Assembly: GCA_900766575.1 (NCBI GenBank)
Contig: CAAFVW010000108.1
Span: 1-7,551 of the forward strand
Origin: Lachnospiraceae bacterium
GTDB lineage: Bacteria; Bacillota; Clostridia; Lachnospirales; Lachnospiraceae
Direction: 5' to 3'
DNA length: 7,551 nt
In this document: piece by piece, positions 1 through 6,181 of the stretch
Position numbering within the stretch: the first letter of the stretch is position 1
How the letters are laid out: each line of letters begins with the position of its first letter
Made by a program: the position numbers and the translations under genes
The notes under the pieces: generated by a model
The model's database searches: none
The model's input: only the letters and a program-made list of their open reading frames with translations
What the model was told of the DNA's origin: nothing

Positions 1-197
1 ACTTCGATCGTGGTGCTCATCACCTCAACGTTAACGTATTCGGTACTGAGAAGCTGTTAGATGCACAGGCTCATCCTGAGAAACCTGAGTATGCAAACTT
101 TACCATCCGTGTATCCGGTTATGCTGTTAAGTTCATCAGCCTGACCAAGGAGCAGCAGGATGATGTTATCGCAAGAACCTGCCATAAGAGACTCTAA
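1..197 (+). CDS. pflB: Formate C-acetyltransferase (pyruvate formate-lyase), C-terminal end only
   Basis: Only the last 64 residues are present; the gene enters from the left edge and the first whole codon is at position 3. The enzyme cleaves pyruvate with CoA into acetyl-CoA and formate in the anaerobic cytoplasm. The fragment reads HLNVNVFG, then TIRVSGYAV, then LTKEQQDDVIART, which is the conserved end of glycyl-radical enzymes of the PflB type. The glycine of RVSGY (codon 117-119) is the residue that carries the stored radical. The natural end is intact, with a TAA stop at 195-197. A terminator follows, then pflA, whose product makes the glycyl radical on this protein, so the neighbourhood fits the function. 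Other glycyl-radical enzymes share RVSGY, but the flanking residues match PflB closely. Confidence 0.96.
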   Translation, partial: FDRGAHHLNVNVFGTEKLLDAQAHPEKPEYANFTIRVSGYAVKFISLTKEQQDDVIARTCHKRL

Positions 198-232
198 TCC
201 GAAACAGGTTACTAAGATAATTTGATGTACAT

Positions 233-263
233 GGGGCCGGGCAGTATTGTCCGGCTCCTTTTT
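233..263 (+). terminator. Intrinsic terminator after pflB
   Basis: The arms 233-243 and 248-258 pair over 11 positions, GC-rich with two G-T pairs, around a four-base loop. Five T residues follow at 259-263. It lies 35 bases after the pflB stop and 53 bases before the pflA start. I see no convincing promoter between it and pflA, so pflA may depend on partial read-through. Confidence 0.85.
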
Positions 264-302
264 GTAAATACTACCCCCTAAAGCTGCCTGCATGGCAGAG
301 AA

Positions 303-307
303 TGGAG
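303..307 (+). promoter_or_regulatory. Ribosome binding site that fixes the pflA start
   Basis: TGGAG lies nine bases before the ATG at 317. The alternative in-frame ATG at 302 overlaps this element and has no good Shine-Dalgarno sequence of its own. A small hairpin (CTGCC 284-288 with GGCAG 294-298) sits just upstream. Confidence 0.75.
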
Positions 308-316
308 ATTATTACT

Positions 317-1051
317 ATGATTAAAGGCAGAATTCACTCATTAGAATCCTTCGGAGCAGTAGACGGCCCCGGAATCCGTTATCTTATCTTCCTCAAGGGA
401 TGCAATATGCGTTGTCAATATTGCCATAACGTAGATACCTGGAATCCCGAAACTGACAATCTGCAGACTGCAGACGAGCTTCTGGATAAAGCAGAGCGCT
501 TCCGCAGCTACTGGGGCAAAGAAGGCGGCATCACTGTCAGCGGCGGTGAAGCTTTATTACAGATCGACTTTTTAATTGATTTATTCCGTAAGGCTCACGA
601 AAGAGGCATCAATACCAATCTCGATACTTCTGCACAGCCTTTTACCAGAGAAGAGCCTTTCTTCTCCAAATTTAACGAATTACTGAAATATACCGATCTT
701 GTCATGCTGGACATCAAACATATCGATGATGAAGAGCACAGGAAACTCACCGGACATACCAACAAAAACATTCTGGATTGCGCAAGATACCTGTCCGAAC
801 AAGGTATCCCCATGTGGATCCGCCATGTACTGGTGCCCGGAATCACAGACAACGATGAATACCTGAAGAAGACAAGAGAATTTATTGATACGCTGGATAC
901 TGTCATGAAGGTGGAAGTTCTTCCCTATCACACCTTGGGCGAATACAAATGGAAAGAACTGGGAATCCCTTATAAATTAGAGGGTGTCGAGCCTCCCACG
1001 GAAGACAGAATTCAGAATGCGAAAAAGATTCTGGAGTTCAGCAAATATTGA
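317..1051 (+). CDS. pflA: Pyruvate formate-lyase activating enzyme (radical SAM)
   Basis: This 244-residue radical SAM enzyme uses a [4Fe-4S] cluster and S-adenosylmethionine to abstract hydrogen from the PflB glycine, turning on pyruvate cleavage in the cytoplasm. The N-terminal family signature GRIHSLESFGAVDGPGIR is followed by the cluster motif CNMRCQYC (Cys29, Cys33, Cys36) and the SAM-contacting SGGE at about 75-78. Later blocks DLVMLDIKH, WIRHVLVPG and LLPYHTLG are also typical of PFL activases. I chose ATG 317 over ATG 302 because TGGAG is well placed before it and because the cysteines then fall at 29/33/36, the positions known in the E. coli enzyme. It follows pflB on the same strand. 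Its reductant could be the ferredoxin encoded 138 bases downstream (inference; E. coli uses flavodoxin). An activase of another glycyl-radical enzyme is possible but unlikely beside pflB. Confidence 0.95.
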   Translation: MIKGRIHSLESFGAVDGPGIRYLIFLKGCNMRCQYCHNVDTWNPETDNLQTADELLDKAERFRSYWGKEGGITVSGGEALLQIDFLIDLFRKAHERGINTNLDTSAQPFTREEPFFSKFNELLKYTDLVMLDIKHIDDEEHRKLTGHTNKNILDCARYLSEQGIPMWIRHVLVPGITDNDEYLKKTREFIDTLDTVMKVEVLPYHTLGEYKWKELGIPYKLEGVEPPTEDRIQNAKKILEFSKY

Positions 1052-1074
1052 TTTCGGCGAAACTATTGAGAAAA

Positions 1075-1113
1075 AATATGAAATAAGGCTTGTATTCAAG
1101 TCTCATTTATATT
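1075..1113. repeat. Long imperfect inverted repeat (hairpin) in the pflA-ferredoxin gap
   Basis: The arms 1081-1092 and 1097-1108 pair at 11 of 12 positions (one G-T pair, one mismatch) around the loop TATT. Allowing one bulged base at 1080, pairing continues to 1075/1113. On the plus strand no T-run follows, so it is a poor terminator for pflA. On the minus strand the stem is followed by a run of six T (complement of 1071-1076), so it could stop leftward transcription. It overlaps the candidate -35 of the ferredoxin promoter. Confidence 0.6.
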
Positions 1114-1118
1114 ACAAT
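1090..1118 (+). promoter_or_regulatory. Candidate sigma-A-type promoter of the ferredoxin gene
   Basis: TTGTAT at 1090-1095 and TACAAT at 1113-1118 are separated by 17 bases. The -10 matches the consensus at five of six positions; the -35 at only three. Transcription would start near 1125, giving a leader of about 65 bases that contains the dyad at 1142-1167. The spacing supports this call, but the weak -35 keeps it tentative. Confidence 0.4.
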
Positions 1119-1131
1119 ACAGTTAGTGATA

Positions 1132-1167
1132 TTGATAAATTTGTATCAAACAAGATGATTTGATACA
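1132..1167. promoter_or_regulatory. Perfect 9-bp dyad plus a third half-site before the ferredoxin gene
   Basis: TGTATCAAA at 1142-1150 and TTTGATACA at 1159-1167 are exact reverse complements separated by eight bases. A further copy of the core TTGATA lies at 1132-1137, so three TTGATA/TATCAA half-sites alternate in direction over 36 bases. This may be a protein-binding operator, or an RNA stem-loop just upstream of the Shine-Dalgarno at 1176. TTGAT/ATCAA resembles FNR/CRP-family half-sites, but the spacing (8 bases between 1132-1136 and 1145-1149) is not the usual four, so no regulator can be named. Confidence 0.55.
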
Positions 1168-1175
1168 CGCAAAAT

Positions 1176-1181
1176 AGGAGG
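1176..1181 (+). promoter_or_regulatory. Strong ribosome binding site of the ferredoxin gene
   Basis: AGGAGG ends eight bases before the ATG at 1190. This near-perfect Shine-Dalgarno supports the reality of the short gene and suggests high expression, as expected for an abundant ferredoxin. Confidence 0.85.
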
Positions 1182-1189
1182 AAAAGATT

Positions 1190-1360
1190 ATGGCATTTGT
1201 TATTGGTGATGCTTGTGTAGCATGTGGAGCTTGTGAGGCACAGTGCCCTGTTGGCGCTATCAGCATGGGTGATGGAAAGTTCGAAATCGATGCAGATAAG
1301 TGCATCAGCTGCGGTTCCTGCGCAGGTCAGTGCCCCGTTGGTGCTATCGCAGAGGATTAA
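1190..1360 (+). CDS. Clostridial-type 2[4Fe-4S] ferredoxin (56 residues)
   Basis: This small cytoplasmic electron carrier is 56 residues long, the usual size of clostridial ferredoxins. Two internal repeats each hold a CxxCxxCxxxCP motif: Cys9, 12, 15, 19 and Cys38, 41, 44, 48. Each ends in CPVGAI, and each motif set supplies ligands for the two [4Fe-4S] clusters. The start at 1190 is fixed by AGGAGG eight bases upstream, the stop is TAA at 1358-1360, and a strong terminator follows. Such ferredoxins take electrons from pyruvate:ferredoxin oxidoreductase and pass them to hydrogenases, Rnf and radical SAM enzymes. Its position after pflA makes reduction of the activase cluster a reasonable but untested idea. 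Because it is short it is easily missed, and overlapping reading frames on both strands are spurious. Confidence 0.95.
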   Translation: MAFVIGDACVACGACEAQCPVGAISMGDGKFEIDADKCISCGSCAGQCPVGAIAED

Positions 1361-1385
1361 TTCCAAACCAGAACACAATCCCGGG

Positions 1386-1422
1386 AAGGCATTTCAGAAA
1401 ATGAAATGCCTTTTCTTTTTTT
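1386..1422 (+). terminator. Intrinsic terminator of the ferredoxin gene, overlapping the end of the convergent gene
   Basis: The arms 1386-1396 and 1402-1412 form a perfect 11-bp stem around a five-base loop. A T-rich tract (TTTTCTTTTTTT) starts at 1411. It lies 25 bases after the ferredoxin stop. The last codons and the stop of the convergent MerR-like gene (stop at 1394-1396) are inside the stem. On the minus strand the stem is not followed by a T-run, so it should work in the plus direction only. Confidence 0.9.
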
Positions 1423-2143
1423 CTGCCTTATTATCATTCCTGTCCTTTGTATCCTTTCCCTCATTTATTTCCCTGGATTTTTGACTTTCTTTCTGCTGTT
1501 TCCGCAGTTGCCCCCTGGTCTTTTTCCGCAGCAGCTCGTCCATTTTCTGATAATATGCCTCGCTGCGCTGTTCCAGTCTCTTGTCCCGTTCCTCTTCCCG
1601 TTCCTCTCTGCTGCGGAATTGATAATCCAGCTCCTTTACCATGCTTTCTTTTAATTCCCGGCACAGTTCCTGGTTATTCTCCCGTACAGCTTCCCGGATC
1701 AGCTGTTGCAGAATCCACTGCAGCCGCTTGGCCTTCTCCTCCCTGCTCTCACTTTGCAGCGCTTGTCCCTCCTTCCCTGATACCGTGCATATCCTCTCCT
1801 GCGGCTGTAACGGCATCTCTTTATCCACAGGCTTATCCACGATTTCAATAGCCATATGCGGTGTCTGGACGGCCTGTGGCTCCTTTTCCCTTTCCTCCTT
1901 TTCCGTCGGCAGTACATCTAACCGTCCGTCCTTCAATATCATTTTAATCGCTTTCAACTGTAGTCCCCTTTCCTTCATGCTCTTGATCTCCTTGAAACGC
2001 TCTACGTCCTCCTTCGTATAGTAACGATGTCCCAGCTCATTTCTTTTGATTGGAAGGTGCAGTTCCTCTTCCCAATAGCGGAGCACATGGCTCTCCACCT
2101 TCACCTGTTTTGCAGCATCCGAAATCAATAAATACTCTCCCAT
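1394..2143 (-). CDS. MerR-type helix-turn-helix protein with charged coiled-coil tail
   Basis: The protein has 249 residues. Residues 5-70 match a MerR-type winged helix-turn-helix: LISDAAKQVKVESHVLRYWE, then GHRYYTKEDVERFKEIKSMK, then a helix ending KAIKMIL. Residues 80-130 are a low-complexity, probably disordered linker. Residues 132-215 are rich in Glu, Lys, Arg and Gln and predicted by eye to be a long coiled coil. The tail is very basic and ends KKKRHFIF. There is no cysteine-rich or ligand-binding domain of classical MerR sensors. A MerR-like DNA-binding head with a coiled-coil body recalls the chromosome-anchoring protein RacA and MerR/DUF3967 proteins of Firmicutes, but I cannot assign a specific function. 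AGGA at 2151-2154 lies seven bases before the ATG. The gene follows dnaB on the same strand but beyond a terminator, and I see no clear promoter. Its stop lies in the ferredoxin terminator. Confidence 0.85.
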   Translation of the reverse strand: MGEYLLISDAAKQVKVESHVLRYWEEELHLPIKRNELGHRYYTKEDVERFKEIKSMKERGLQLKAIKMILKDGRLDVLPTEKEEREKEPQAVQTPHMAIEIVDKPVDKEMPLQPQERICTVSGKEGQALQSESREEKAKRLQWILQQLIREAVRENNQELCRELKESMVKELDYQFRSREEREEERDKRLEQRSEAYYQKMDELLRKKTRGQLRKQQKESQKSREINEGKDTKDRNDNKAEKKKRHFIF

Positions 2144-2175
2144 ATTCTCTTCCTTTCCCTATAAAATAAATAACG

Positions 2176-2218
2176 AAAAAGAGAACAGGCATGGGGTTCT
2201 CCCCTACTTGTTCTCTTT
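2176..2218 (-). terminator. Terminator after dnaB
   Basis: Read on the minus strand, a perfect 10-bp outer stem (2178-2187 with 2209-2218) encloses an inner GGGG/CCCC stem (2193-2196 with 2201-2204). A T-run (complement of 2176-2180) and a T-rich stretch follow. It lies between the dnaB stop and the MerR-like gene, so it should close the gdpP-rplI-dnaB unit and reduce read-through into the last gene. Confidence 0.8.
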
Positions 2219-2239
2219 CGTATTCTATATTCCGTATTC
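2219..2239. repeat. Three tandem 7-base units between dnaB and its terminator
   Basis: CGTATTC (2219-2225), TATATTC (2226-2232) and CGTATTC (2233-2239) lie head to tail. Outer copies are identical and the middle copy differs at two bases. The array fills most of the short gap between the dnaB stop and the terminator stem. No function is evident. Confidence 0.5.
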
Positions 2240-2248
2240 GCAATATGT

Positions 2249-3613
2249 TTAAAAATCTTTTTTTCTGTCATTTTCCAGATTCGCGAACTTAGTGTACTCG
2301 GGCAGCCATGCCAGCTGTACGGTTCCGATTGGACCATTTCTCTGTTTGGCAATGATGATCTCCGAGATACCCTTGTCCGGTGAATCATGATTGTAATAAT
2401 CATCACGATAGATGAACATTACTACGTCGGCATCCTGCTCGATAGCTCCGGACTCACGCAGATCAGACAACATCGGCCTGTGATCCGGTCTCTGTTCTAC
2501 GGCACGGCTCAACTGGGACAATGCCAATACCGGTACTGACAGCTCTCTGGCTACCGCTTTCAGGGATCTGGAAATATCGGAAATCTCCTGCTGTCTGGAA
2601 TCGCTGCTTCTTCCGCCGCTTCCTGACATCAACTGTAAATAGTCGATGATGATCATGGACAGACCGTTTTCCTGCTTCATTCTCCTGCACTTGGAGCGAA
2701 GCTCGGCAATGCTGATACCTGGTGTATCGTCGATCATCAGCTTGGACTTGCCTATCACTCCGGCACTCTCAATCAGCCGCTCCCATTCCTGGTCATTCAG
2801 CTGTCCGGTACGGAGCTTCTGGGCATCAACGCTGGATTCCAAAGAAAACATACGGTTGATCAGCTGCTCCTTACTCATTTCCAGACTGAAAATAGCTACC
2901 GGAAGATTCTGCTTAAATGCTACATGCTGCGCAATATTCAATACAAATGCCGTCTTACCCATGGAAGGACGGGCTGCGATCAGCACCAGATCCGAAGGCT
3001 GCATTCCGGCGGTACGATAGTCCAGATCAATAAATCCAGTGGCAATACCCGTAACCGTTCCGTGAAGCCTGGAAGCTTTCTCGATCTTGTCCATGGCATT
3101 CATAACGACCGTCCGGATCGGGACAAATTCCTTGACGTTTTTCTTCTGCACCACCTCGTTGATCTTGCTTTCGGTGCTCTCCAGAATCGTATCCAGGCTT
3201 TCCTTACCGCTGTAACAGGTGTTGGCGATTTCTTCGTTGGTACGGATCAACCGCCTGAGTGTTGCTTTCTCCGCCACAATACCGGCATAATATTTGATAT
3301 TCGCTGAAGTCGGCACCGCTGCGATCAGATTCGTCAGAAAATCCAGTCCGCTCACCTCCGGAGGCACATCCTCCCTGGATCTCAGGCGGTCCTGCAAAGT
3401 GACGAAGTCAATCGGCTTTCCCTCGTTATTCAACTCTACAATGGTGTCAAAAACAACACCATACTGACGATTATAGAAATCCTCGCCGGAGATCTGCTCT
3501 GTAGCCGCCGCGATAGCTTCCGCGTCGATGAACATGGAACCGATAACGGACTGCTCCGCCTCCAGGCTGTGAGGCATTATTCTTTTGATTACATTTTCAT
3601 CCATTGCCGGCAT
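2249..3613 (-). CDS. dnaB: Replicative DNA helicase DnaB
   Basis: This 454-residue protein is the hexameric ATP-driven helicase that unwinds DNA at the replication fork (DnaC in Bacillus naming). The N-terminal domain begins with the conserved PHSLEAEQSVIGSM (14-27). The RecA-like C-terminal domain holds Walker A ARPSMGKT (214-221, Lys220), the SLEMS block with the likely catalytic Glu245, Walker B IIIDYLQLM (321-329, Asp324), LSQLSRAVEQRPDHRPMLSD (365-384) and the KQRNGPIG arginine-finger region (423-430). Length and order are complete and typical; no intein is present. ATG 3611-3613 is used because GGAGG at 3627-3631, inside the end of rplI, precedes it, although the 13-base spacing is long; a second in-frame ATG three codons on is less well placed. 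It starts eight bases after rplI stops, implying co-transcription and perhaps translational coupling. Confidence 0.97.
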   Translation of the reverse strand: MPAMDENVIKRIMPHSLEAEQSVIGSMFIDAEAIAAATEQISGEDFYNRQYGVVFDTIVELNNEGKPIDFVTLQDRLRSREDVPPEVSGLDFLTNLIAAVPTSANIKYYAGIVAEKATLRRLIRTNEEIANTCYSGKESLDTILESTESKINEVVQKKNVKEFVPIRTVVMNAMDKIEKASRLHGTVTGIATGFIDLDYRTAGMQPSDLVLIAARPSMGKTAFVLNIAQHVAFKQNLPVAIFSLEMSKEQLINRMFSLESSVDAQKLRTGQLNDQEWERLIESAGVIGKSKLMIDDTPGISIAELRSKCRRMKQENGLSMIIIDYLQLMSGSGGRSSDSRQQEISDISRSLKAVARELSVPVLALSQLSRAVEQRPDHRPMLSDLRESGAIEQDADVVMFIYRDDYYNHDSPDKGISEIIIAKQRNGPIGTVQLAWLPEYTKFANLENDRKKDF

Positions 3614-3621
3614 GGGGTTAT

Positions 3622-4068
3622 CTATGCCTCCGTAACTTTCACCATCAGCTTCGCTGCTACCTGGGGATGAAGCTTCACTGTTACCTCATAAGATCCGAAA
3701 TTCTTCAGACTCTCCGGAAGCTGGATCTTTTTCTTGTCGATTTCGATATTATGCTGCTCCTTGCAGGCCGTTGCAATCTCCTTGGAAGATACAGAACCGA
3801 AGGTTCTTCCGCCTTCGCCTGCCTTGATCTTTACCACTACCTGTTTGGTCTCCAGCTCCGCTGCCAGTGCCTTTGCTGCATCCAGATTCTCCTGTGCAAC
3901 CTTCTCTTCGTTGGCCTTATGGAGTTTCAGATCGTTCAGATTCCTGGAGCTCGCCTCCACGCCGATCTTCTTCGGTAAAATATAATTTCTCGCATATCCT
4001 TCGCTGGCCTCAATAATATCTCCCTTTTTGCCCAGCTTTTTTTCATCCTGAAGTAAAATAATTTTCAT
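3622..4068 (-). CDS. rplI: 50S ribosomal protein L9
   Basis: The 148-residue protein matches the usual length of L9, which binds 23S rRNA near the L1 stalk and helps keep reading frame and ribosome spacing on mRNA. The N-terminal RNA-binding domain shows MKIILLQDEKKLGKKGD and the L9 signature around EGYARNYILPKKIGVEAS (23-40). A long charged and alanine-rich connecting helix follows (about 41-75), and then the C-terminal domain with GEGGRTFGSVSSKEIA (84-99) and the end segment HPQVAAKLMVKV. GCAGG about eight bases upstream supports ATG 4066-4068. It starts 23 bases after gdpP stops and ends eight bases before dnaB, so the three genes look like one transcription unit. The gdpP-rplI-dnaB order is common in Firmicutes. 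Confidence 0.97.
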   Translation of the reverse strand: MKIILLQDEKKLGKKGDIIEASEGYARNYILPKKIGVEASSRNLNDLKLHKANEEKVAQENLDAAKALAAELETKQVVVKIKAGEGGRTFGSVSSKEIATACKEQHNIEIDKKKIQLPESLKNFGSYEVTVKLHPQVAAKLMVKVTEA

Positions 4069-4091
4069 ATGGTAAACCTGCCTTTCCTTTA

Positions 4092-6143
4092 TTAGATTTC
4101 ACCGGATTCCAGCATATCGTCGATGGTATGTTTCAACACACCGATAGCCTCCAACAGTCCCACGCCTTCCATCTGACAAGCCGCGGTATTCATATGGCCG
4201 CCACCGCCCATACGCTCCATGATGATCTGTACATTCACCTCATCAATGGATCTGGCGCTGACATAAATCTTGCCCTGATAATCGGTAAGAACAAAACTTG
4301 CCTTGATTCCTTTGATATTCAGCAATTCATTGGCTGCCTGCGCACCGATAATCGTCGGGCTGGGCAGATCCTCCGCGGTGCACAGCGAGATTGCAAAAAA
4401 CTGTTTGTAAATCTCTGCCTGGCTGACAGCATCCGCTTTTGCCTTATATTCAGCGGCATCCTCGCGGAACAGCTTTCTGACACGAGTTACATCTGCGCCG
4501 TTTCTGCGCAGGAATGCAGCCGCTTCAAAAGTACGCACACCGGTCTTCGTCATAAAATTATTGGTATCGATCATGATACCGGAATACATGCAATCCGCTT
4601 CTTCCGTCCGAATCTTAATATTATCATAGGTATACTGTAAAATCTCGGATACCATTTCACAGGCGGAGGATGCATAAGGCTCTACATAGGACAATGTTGC
4701 ATTCTCGATAGTCTCTGTACCCTGTCTGTGATGGTCCAGCACAACGACGGATTTACAGAAACGAAGCAGATCCGGGCACTCCGTGATGGAGGGCTTATTA
4801 ACATCCACCACCACCAGAACAGTATTGCTGCCTGCCATATCAATAGCCTGCTGACTGGTAATGATCATATCCTCGTCATATTCCGGGTTATTCTTGAACA
4901 GCTCTACCAGCGGCTGTACAGAGGTAGTTGCTTCATTCAATACAATGTGGGCTTTTCTTCCCAGTGTCTGGGCGATACGGTAAATGCCTACCGCTGAACC
5001 GAAGCTGTCCACATCCGGCATCCGGTGTCCCATAACGATCACACGATCCTTGCCGGTGATGATCTCGCGCAGAGCATGTGCTTTTACTCTCGCCTTGACA
5101 CGGGTATTTTTCTCTATCTGCTGACTCTTACCGCCATAATAGGTGATGCTTTCCGGAGTCTTAATCACCGCCTGATCACCGCCGCGGCCCAAAGCCAGAT
5201 CAATGGCTGTACGGGCGAACTCATAATTCTGTGCATAAGTCAGGCCGTCCAGACCGATACCGATACTGATGGTCACCGCCATCTCGTTACCGATATTCAC
5301 GGTCTTGACCTCTTCCAACAGATCAAAACGGCTCTCCTGCAGCTGTGCCACAGCTTTCTTCCGCATAATCACCAGGTACTTGTCCTTCTCCAGCTTCTTG
5401 CTGATGCCGTCCAGTGCCGCAATATACTTGTTTACCTTACGGTCGATCAGGGCAATCAGCAGGGATCTGCGGACCTCCTCAACACTCTCCAGTGCCTCTT
5501 CGTAATTGTCCAGATAGATCATTCCCACCGTCAGACTCTGGTCATCCACTTCCTGCAATGCGATATGCAAAGCCGTCTCATCAAACAGGTAGACCGCGAT
5601 CAGATAACCATTGTAGCCTTCCGCATCGATCATATCGCTGTGTTCCGCCATCTCCTTCAGGGAAATCTTGCGGAATTTGACTACATATTCGCAGCCTTCG
5701 TACTCTAGCTCATACTGTGCCTCATCCACACCGGAATCATCGGGAAGCCTGTCCCGGGTAATGGTGGGAAACAGGGATGTGATGGATTTATTGTAGCCCT
5801 TCGGCTGGTGCACCACGTTCTCAAAGGCAATGTTCGTCCAGATCACCTTGCCGGAATCGTCCAGAAGAGCATAGGGCAATTCCAGATCCCGCAGCAGTTT
5901 TCGCTGAATCTGTCCGTATTCTGTGGCGAAACTGATCAATTCATTCATAATGACCGGCTTGTTGTAGAAATACAGGGTCAGCGTTATTGCAAAGTAGAAA
6001 ATCGTAAATCCGAAGGTAAGCAGTCCGGCACGGAAATCCAGCATAAATACTGCGGCATCAATCGCCAGAAGCAACAGGCCCAGATACAGGGTAAACTGGA
6101 TATATGTACGGATCCTGCCTTTCAGTCTGATTCGTTTTTTCAT
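4092..6143 (-). CDS. gdpP: Cyclic-di-AMP phosphodiesterase GdpP (membrane PAS-GGDEF-DHH protein)
   Basis: GdpP hydrolyses the second messenger c-di-AMP to pApA and so affects cell-wall, potassium and beta-lactam responses. The 683-residue protein has two membrane helices (about 14-33 and 40-60), a PAS-like region (about 80-160), a degenerate GGDEF domain (about 200-330) and a DHH/DHHA1 phosphoesterase module (about 360-680). Metal-binding motifs are intact: GHRMPDVDS (372-380, with His373, Asp377, Asp379), Asp447 in VVVDVNK, DHH at 470-472 and Asp526. DHHA1 ends with GGGGHMNTAA (646-655). The GGDEF signature itself is missing; LEKDKYLVI (251-259) stands in its place, as in the family, so cyclase activity is not expected. 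ATG 6141-6143 is chosen because GAGAGG lies nine bases upstream; a longer frame would need a TTG start without a binding site. A near-consensus promoter precedes it, and rplI follows 23 bases later. Confidence 0.95.
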   Translation of the reverse strand: MKKRIRLKGRIRTYIQFTLYLGLLLLAIDAAVFMLDFRAGLLTFGFTIFYFAITLTLYFYNKPVIMNELISFATEYGQIQRKLLRDLELPYALLDDSGKVIWTNIAFENVVHQPKGYNKSITSLFPTITRDRLPDDSGVDEAQYELEYEGCEYVVKFRKISLKEMAEHSDMIDAEGYNGYLIAVYLFDETALHIALQEVDDQSLTVGMIYLDNYEEALESVEEVRRSLLIALIDRKVNKYIAALDGISKKLEKDKYLVIMRKKAVAQLQESRFDLLEEVKTVNIGNEMAVTISIGIGLDGLTYAQNYEFARTAIDLALGRGGDQAVIKTPESITYYGGKSQQIEKNTRVKARVKAHALREIITGKDRVIVMGHRMPDVDSFGSAVGIYRIAQTLGRKAHIVLNEATTSVQPLVELFKNNPEYDEDMIITSQQAIDMAGSNTVLVVVDVNKPSITECPDLLRFCKSVVVLDHHRQGTETIENATLSYVEPYASSACEMVSEILQYTYDNIKIRTEEADCMYSGIMIDTNNFMTKTGVRTFEAAAFLRRNGADVTRVRKLFREDAAEYKAKADAVSQAEIYKQFFAISLCTAEDLPSPTIIGAQAANELLNIKGIKASFVLTDYQGKIYVSARSIDEVNVQIIMERMGGGGHMNTAACQMEGVGLLEAIGVLKHTIDDMLESGEI

Positions 6144-6152
6144 GAAAGAACA

Positions 6153-6158
6153 CCTCTC
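6153..6158 (-). promoter_or_regulatory. Ribosome binding site that fixes the gdpP start
   Basis: On the minus strand GAGAGG lies nine bases before the ATG at 6141-6143. It excludes the upstream TTG at 6174-6176, which would add 11 residues and make this element coding. Confidence 0.75.
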
Positions 6159-6181
6159 AAAGTTTGCGTTCGACAACTTCT

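Noticed and set aside
200..300. Possible mobile element, CRISPR or RNA gene in the gaps
   Set aside because: No gap in the window exceeds 300 bases, and none shows repeated spacers, terminal inverted repeats, tRNA-like folds or transposase fragments.
302..316. Upstream ATG for pflA adding MEIIT
   Set aside because: It overlaps the TGGAG that serves the ATG at 317, and it would shift the cluster cysteines away from the usual 29/33/36 positions.
1224..1484. An 86-codon plus-strand open frame overlapping the ferredoxin gene
   Set aside because: It is in a different frame from the ferredoxin, runs through the terminator hairpin and has no recognisable motif. The 56-residue ferredoxin frame carries all eight expected cysteines.
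1447..1851. A 134-codon plus-strand open frame rich in Pro, Ser and Ala
   Set aside because: It is antisense to the MerR-like gene. Its composition mirrors the Glu/Arg/Gln-rich codons of that gene, and it has no ribosome binding site that I can see.
5025..5708. A 227-codon open frame on the plus strand
   Set aside because: It lies wholly antisense to the GdpP gene, whose protein has intact family motifs throughout. The plus-strand translation shows no recognisable domain.
6144..6176. TTG start adding 11 residues to GdpP
   Set aside because: The extension would cover the GAGAGG ribosome binding site and begins at about the predicted transcript start.
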